Part shown: positions 58,490 to 64,000 of the stretch, piece by piece
Layout: every line of letters starts with the position of its first letter
How positions within the stretch are numbered: position 1 is the first letter of the stretch
Source of the DNA: Arbacia lixula
Lineage: Eukaryota; Echinodermata; Echinoidea; Arbacioida; Arbaciidae
Reading direction: 5' to 3'
DNA length: 64,000 nt
NCBI GenBank assembly: GCA_963669155.1
Contig: OZ022586.1
Location: 22,066,392-22,130,391 of the forward strand
Position numbers and translations under genes: made by a program
Notes under the pieces: model-generated
Seen by the model: only the letters and a program-made list of their open reading frames with translations
Databases searched by the model: none
Told to the model about the DNA's origin: nothing

Positions 58490-58575
58490 GTTCAGCTACC
58501 AGTCAGCTAGGCGCTTTAATTATTACTTTGTATTCTCCCTATGAAGCGACGTACGACGTGTGAAGATATATTAAT
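58490..58575 (-). promoter_or_regulatory. Conserved 5' element left upstream of remnant gene D
   Basis: On the minus strand: GTCGCTTCATAGGGAGAATA, then AATTAAAGCGCCTAGCTGAC and TGGTAGCTGA. It is the counterpart of the elements before A-C, now fused by deletion to intronic DNA of the gene body. It could still drive transcription of the remnant. Confidence 0.5.
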
Positions 58576-58699
58576 CAGTTAATACTGATTTGATTATTTA
58601 ATTTTAGTCATATACATGACATATGAAATTCAATGTGTACAATCTGGCAACAAGATAGATCCGGTTATAGTTCTGTCTCCGTCCTACACCTTCACGTAT

Positions 58700-59266
58700 A
58701 CACCAGATGAAATTGTTAAGCAGCAGATGCCCTTCATTAGACTATTCCGAGGTGAAACTCGTTTTAGTTTTAATGTTTGGTGATATTTTTTGCTGATGTA
58801 GTGACTGGCCTGTCCTATGTAAAAAAGGATAATCCTGCGTCACAAAACGTAATCCAATGCTGGGAAAAGTCTGACCAGTTGTATCACGTACCAACTGGGG
58901 TACAACGTGAGACGCAGAGTGTATAAAGTGTATTAATTTGTATGACATTACATGCAGCGCCACAAGGGTCTGCATTATACCCGTCTATTTCCTCCTTTTA
59001 GATAAGTCGCATGTAATTACCCTGATTACTGTATAGTTGGTTGCAGACTGTGAACAAAAATCATAAAAAGGGTTCGATAATACGCGTAATTCGAAACATT
59101 GTTGGCAAACAAAGCAGCAATGGCGCCAAAGAAAAACACACTTAACAGAAAGAGAGAAATGCGGAGTTTATGGTTAAGAAGGTATTAGGAATACTGTGTA
59201 AATATTGACATTGGAAGAGAAAGTGAGGGAGGGGGGGGGGGAGGGAGAGAGAGAGAGAGAGGAAGG

Positions 59267-59298
<32 letters not shown>

Positions 59299-59960
59299 TG
59301 AGAGAGAGCAAGAGAGGGAAAGAGAGAGCGAGAGAAAGAGAGAGAGAGTGGGTAGGGTGATTGTGTAGTGGAAATCTGAAAAAGAAAGGGAGTGGAGGCA
59401 AAGAAATCATTAGGGGAATTACTTCTGCCATTAATGAAACAACGTTCGCCAAATTATGTATCATTACAAGACTCTGTCAGCCCTTTGCGTACAACATGTG
59501 AATTTCTTCAGGTCACGTATTACATACATCCAATAGAGCATCATTCTTAGGTATCGTTTATTTTCCACATCATTTTTTCACTCCATATCAACCTTTTGCT
59601 ATCTGTAATATTCTGCTCTCTGAGCAACTCAGTGTAATCAATCTTCTTTATACAGAGATTTGTGTGAATGCACAGCGTGTATTATGTTCTAGTCTGAATG
59701 GATCATACCGTGCAACGACATAAGAATGCATAAGGTCCTTTCCATCGTATTTTCATGGAATGTACGTGTAGCAGGTGAGATCAAAATAAACTGTCGCATG
59801 ATGAGAACTAATATAAAGGGGTATGGGATGATCAACTAATCAAGACTTCATAAGACTTTACAATATCTACAAGAGGGCGTATGTCAAATACAGACGTACA
59901 GTCATATTAATTGTGACTTTAAAAAATATCTCAAACAAGAACAATCCACAAAACATCATC
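58700..59960. repeat. Duplicated upstream block, unit D
   Basis: Matches units at 1 and 53830, with the same order of landmarks. Contains AG/G-rich microsatellite at 59221-59350. No gene. Confidence 0.75.
59221..59350. repeat. (AG)n and G-run microsatellite
   Basis: Alternating AG and G runs at the conserved position. Confidence 0.9.
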
Positions 59961-59984
59961 ATGAACACACCTACAAACACTCAC

Positions 59985-60065
59985 ATACATACCCAGAAAC
60001 ACACACATACACACAGACACAGACACAGACACAGACACACACACACAGACACACACACACCTACA

Positions 60066-60103
<38 letters not shown>

Positions 60104-60107
60104 AACC
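59985..60107. repeat. (AC)n microsatellite
   Basis: AC-rich tract with an internal CAGACA repeat. A second AC tract lies at 60727-60781. Frames over both are artefacts. Confidence 0.95.
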
Positions 60108-60736
60108 CGTAGGACTACTTCTGATTCCGTGTATTTATCATCTTTAGCTCCTCGTCGGCCTTATCAAACGATTTATCTTTCTCTCTCTTCTTATACCTCA
60201 GTCCCCATTATCTTTCTATGTTCTCTTTACCTACTTTCCCCTTATTCGTTACTTTTCTTGGTCTCTCTCTCTCTCTAGTTTCACCACAACAAAGGAACAA
60301 GAAAATGACCACCTGCACACACAAACGTACGTACACACATTGTATGACATATATTATATATATCATTATTGCTTACATGCATTTGAAACTGTTTCATTTT
60401 CTTACAAAAGGAGTAGAAATTATTCATATGATTAGATAAATAATGGTCCCCCTCCCCCCAAGAAAAAATTAAAATGAGCAACATTCATTTTAAAATAGTC
60501 ATTGAAATGAGTCCTTAAATAAGACTAATCATCTATTTACAACCATATATATGCCCTATCCCTCTCCCCTGCCATGCCTGCAACATACAAACACAATCAC
60601 AAAAACAAAACAGGCATGCCTATTGTTATTAGATTATTTGCTAATATACATGTACTGGCACATTATACACGTTATAATTACACATGCGTACATATTCCAC
60701 AAATCTTAGACTATCACAAGTACAACCGCACACATA

Positions 60737-60784
<48 letters not shown>

Positions 60785-60839
60785 TGGCATGCATATCATG
60801 CATATAGTAACATGACTACACAGATGTAAACACACAGAA

Positions 60840-61905
60840 ACATTAATCATTCCAGATATTTTTATTTCCTCTTTTGTCCTTGTTGACGGACCTTTACCAG
60901 ATAAGACAAGAATATATCAAGGTGTCTTCACCTTTTGTTGTTGCAATGTATACTTCGATAAAGCGATAAAATTAAAAGTGTTCATTATAAACTTTTGCGA
61001 TGAAATATCTGTTTTTACAACTATTATATAATTGCTAAATCAATTATTCAAAGCTAAGAATTTTCAGAATAAGTCAAAGGTTGTAAAAAATCTGGAATAC
61101 GCGATGGGTATGTCAAAAAGATATGCTATAAGCATTACAATATCTCTTATACACTCGTAGTATTGTTCAAAATAAACTGTATACTATATCTTTCCAAATA
61201 TGAATAAGTATATCCCGTATACGAGTATCTCAAGTAGACAAAATAGCTATCAATAAAAGATGTACGTGTTTATGAAAAAAAATGTGCTTCAAATACTAGC
61301 AGATTTTAAATGTTCACGAATGTATTTTTAAGGTAGATCATCATCATAATCATACAACTATTGAATATATACACTGAACAATGACAATAAACGGTTTCTG
61401 TGGCATATGATGAATTTGATTTCATAGAAAAGACTTAGGCCTACAACATACTTGCATGGTAGACTTTGAATGTAGAGAAAGGTACCTTTGGCTAAACCGC
61501 TTGTATTATACACAACATACCATGAATGCGTTATTGATATACACTAGCCTCCTATTGTATTTCCTGCCATAAATGTACATTTGTAAATTAGATAAACTTT
61601 TCAATTTTGTATATATCTACGTCAAAAACGTACAGTGTAGCAATCTAACAATCAGTAAAACACATAATGTAAGTTTAACAAGTAAACATAAATTCAGTAC
61701 TCAGATATGTACATTATTACAGGTGATGATATTCAATATCTGCCAGTCTAAGAAGACCAGCAAAATGTGTACGTTCTGCAGAGGGTTAATAATTGTATTT
61801 CTAGGTTTAGATGCATACTGTGTGTAAAAAAGATGCATATAATTTATGTAAGAACAAGCAAATTATGAAATATAAGATGGAATATGATAATATCATTTAT
61901 ACATA
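60840..61905. other. 3' flank of gene E, first part
   Basis: AT-rich; homologous in patches to 41870-42780 (3' flank of gene C). No gene supported. Confidence 0.5.
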
Positions 61906-61911
61906 CATATA

Positions 61912-62491
61912 CAGTTGAGGTCAAAAGCTTACATACACTCATGTAATTTAGTGAAATTTGTACCATAATTTACTACCATATGATGTAGGTGTCAAATGAA
62001 AGAGCGTATTAAGTTCTTTAACATGATTGTAGTGCCGTTGGGATTAAATTATATTTCAAGTGGAATTTTCTTTGAAGAAGAAAAGTAATATTTGTGCCAA
62101 ATGTATTCTATTCTTTGTTATTATATTTTCAAATATAGGCTCATAGAAATATATAAATTTCAAATCTATGGTTTATTTTACACTTTCTATCATGATATGT
62201 CACCACTGAACAAAAAAGTAACTAGCACAATTATGAAATGTTTTTGTCATGTTTTTATATTTAATTTGTCTAAAATATTAAGATTTTTTTTAAAAAAAAT
62301 TCACCTAAATATTTTTCAGCTCCTGATGACAAAGCAATGTGACAAAGGGGCATGACATACTCATTTGTTTGATATCAAATTCGTCATGATAGCACACATA
62401 TGTTATAAGATACATTCAACTTAATGATGTTTGGCAAGTGTCAACTTTTCTTTGAATTTCCTGGATGTATGTAAACTTCTGACCTGAACTG
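61912..62491. mobile_element. Tc1-like non-autonomous element
   Basis: Termini CAGTTGAGGTCAAAAGCTTA and the complement of CAGTTCAGGTCAGAAGTTTA, each followed by CATACA, flanked by TA. These match the Tc1/mariner terminal pattern of the Sleeping Beauty type closely. Length is about 580 bp. An 87-codon frame inside is AT-rich and not a transposase. Confidence 0.85.
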
Positions 62492-62519
62492 TATGTATAT
62501 AGTAAAAAGTGGTAGTAAA

Positions 62520-62850
62520 ATACGAGCTGTGATTTGCTAGATTGGTACCACCATGACCACGTGACCTCCCTTCAAAAAGTTATAGTGTACATATGTACAA
62601 TATAACTTTCAATTTTTGGAGGGTAAATCCCGTATTAAATGAATGGGCAGAATTGCACTGCGTACCTGTATGGCGCATTGCTCATTGCGTATTTGCACTG
62701 CGCGCACGTTAATTGGTCATTGTATTCGCGTTGCAAAAGGCGCGCAAACAAAAACCATTGTGACGTCATGTTGGACACTTCTCTTTACAAATAAAATCCG
62801 TGACTTGGCTATGGTAAAAATCATGAAGGAGGACTTAGATCAAGGGATAT
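62520..62850. other. Unassigned segment beside palindrome
   Basis: It has a short palindrome (ATAGTGTACATATGTACAATAT, stem only) and a patch with CATTGCTCATTGCGTATTTG and GCACTGCGCGCACG. No gene or element class could be supported. Confidence 0.35.
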
Positions 62851-63062
62851 ATTTACTATAGTAAATAGTGAACGTCCTATCATACAATATTACTGGACTA
62901 TATGAACTCCAAATACAAAATTATCCCTCGTGCAGGTCTATTTCACCAAGGCCAAAGGCCGAGGTGAAATGGCCCTGCACGAGAGATAATTTTTATATTT
63001 GTCGTACATATAATCCAGTATATTGTACAATAGATTTTACACTATTTATATAATATACAATG
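62850..63062. repeat. 210-bp palindrome / foldback
   Basis: The core is TTATCCCTCGTGCAGG, TTTCACC, AAGGCCAAAGGCC, GGTGAAA, CCTGCACGAGAGATAA. Imperfect outer arms extend to about 62850 and 63062 (AATATTACTGGACTATAT against ATATAATCCAGTATATT). It is a foldback element or strong cruciform-forming site. Confidence 0.85.
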
Positions 63063-63069
63063 CAGTCAA

Positions 63070-63727
63070 AATGTACACGGCATATTATCAGTACTTGGGA
63101 TTAGGGAAAGAGAGGCGATGCACTGATATGCACCAGTCATGAACATATCTAGATCGTGCAATTTATTAGTTGGTAAATGTATCCGAGGTCGTGAGCCAAA
63201 ATAACTGTAAGGCGAAAATGTTAAATGAGTAGCATGACCATCTGAAACAAAAGTGCAGTCTTTCGAACATGTTTCAAAAGTACCTAAACGAATTACACCC
63301 TGTAACAAATATCACATGCTTCATTTTGTAAATGGATGCCACAAAAAAATCAAATATAGTGTGTCTTTTATGTACAAGATTATACCAGTAATCTTTATTG
63401 CGAGGGTATATGCCGTATAAAAAAACACATTGTATAACAACAGTCCTCCAGGAACATGGGCAAGCTTCTTTTCATATTTCTCTTTACTGAACAATCATGT
63501 TATAGCAAAGTAATACTCATCGATAAAAAATTTGAAAGAAAATTAGGAAGATAGAAATGCGAAACATCTGCTTTGAATGCACCGCAGTACTTTATATATC
63601 AAGATACAGTCAACACAGTCACAGATTTGAATAGCATATCCTTTATTTTCCATGAATGTGACTGTGTATTCAACAGATCCTCAAAACTGAACTAAAGAAA
63701 ATATCCTCACACCTAACTTTATCATCT
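63070..63727. other. 3' flank of gene E, second part
   Basis: Homologous to 31280-31920 and 42730-43263 (for example TTTCGAACATGTTTCAAAAGTA near 63258 against CAACATGTTTCAAAATACCT near 42799). Likely 3' UTR or flank. No poly-A signal was placed with confidence. Confidence 0.5.
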
Positions 63728-64000
63728 TTATGTGTAGATTTGGTTTTCTACCATCTCCGTGCCATCATCGTCCTCGTCGTCGGTGCCTTTCTTCCTTTTA
63801 TCCGGCATGGCGTACAAGGCATGCGTGACGGGCGGCGTAGACTCCTGCGTGCTAGGCTCCATTGCCGAGGCGTCATTGCGCGTCACGTGACTCTTCTTCC
63901 TTTTGTCAGGCATCGCGTATAGATCGCCCAAATCGGCGCCGTCTGGTTCGAGCCTGTGTTTTGTCGACACAGCGTATAAGGTGCTCAGATCCTCTTCGTC
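63728..64000 (-). CDS. Gene E: last exon of another array receptor (partial)
   Basis: An open frame reaches the window edge and ends at a TAA at 63728. It encodes the same tail as gene C: DLSTLYAVSTK, GDLYAMPDKRKKSHV, HALYAMPDKRKKGTD, an acidic DEDDDGTEMVE patch, and C-terminal ENQIYT. All key tyrosines are kept and the frame is intact, so the gene beyond the edge is probably functional. The upstream exons, if present, lie to the right of the window. Confidence 0.85.
   Translation of the reverse strand, partial: DEEDLSTLYAVSTKHRLEPDGADLGDLYAMPDKRKKSHVTRNDASAMEPSTQESTPPVTHALYAMPDKRKKGTDDEDDDGTEMVENQIYT

Noticed and set aside
1-64000. LTR or capsid-bearing virus-like element
   Set aside because: I looked for paired LTRs, protease/integrase or capsid-type motifs and saw none that could be supported.

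Overview
This window is animal nuclear DNA: AT-rich, intron-rich, full of microsatellites, MITEs and decayed transposons, with canonical GT-AG introns. The gene content (group-A SRCR plus WSC ectodomains in tandem copies, and an EGF plus farnesoic-acid-O-methyltransferase-type secreted protein) points to a marine deuterostome. An echinoderm, most likely a sea urchin, is my best guess; that is inference, since nothing here names a species.

The main content is a head-to-tail array on the minus strand of a paralogous receptor family. I rebuilt the genes exon by exon, checking splice sites and reading phase. Gene A (20038-25991, 9 exons, 450 aa), gene B (31930-38338, damaged tail), gene C (43264-53663, 7-8 exons, about 411-432 aa), gene D (56391-58383, a 3' remnant lacking the ectodomain) and gene E (63728 to beyond the window edge, last exon only) share one plan: signal peptide, SRCR domain split over two exons, WSC domain, Ser/Thr-rich stalk, one transmembrane helix, and a cytoplasmic tail with tyrosine motifs. 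Every internal ectodomain exon is a multiple of three and phase 1-1, so exons can be skipped, duplicated or shuffled without breaking frame. Two tail classes occur on similar ectodomains: A carries paired YxxL motifs and a YVNQ motif; B, C, D and E carry repeated LYAM/LYAV motifs followed by lysine runs. The intergenic DNA is duplicated too. The same upstream block, with AG and AC microsatellites, follows genes A-D and also opens the window at position 1, so the array continues on both sides.

Left of the array, gene F (10624-17622, minus, 5 exons, 258 aa) is predicted to be a secreted protein with a signal peptide, a novel cysteine-bearing segment, an EGF-like domain and a C-terminal domain resembling the farnesoic acid O-methyltransferase (Methyltransf_FA) fold. 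Positions 1-10600 hold a receptor-type upstream flank, a tRNA-derived SINE, foldback and TIR elements, and a few coding-like pieces I could not identify.

Mobile DNA is mostly non-autonomous: a hAT-like element with an 8-bp target duplication in an intron of gene C, a Tc1-like element with Sleeping-Beauty-type termini, a GC-rich element nested in a TIR element, a second copy of that outer element lying inside the tail exon of gene B, three copies of a long-TIR foldback element, TTAA-associated foldbacks, and a 5'-truncated LINE 3' of gene D. I saw no LTR or capsid-bearing virus-like element.
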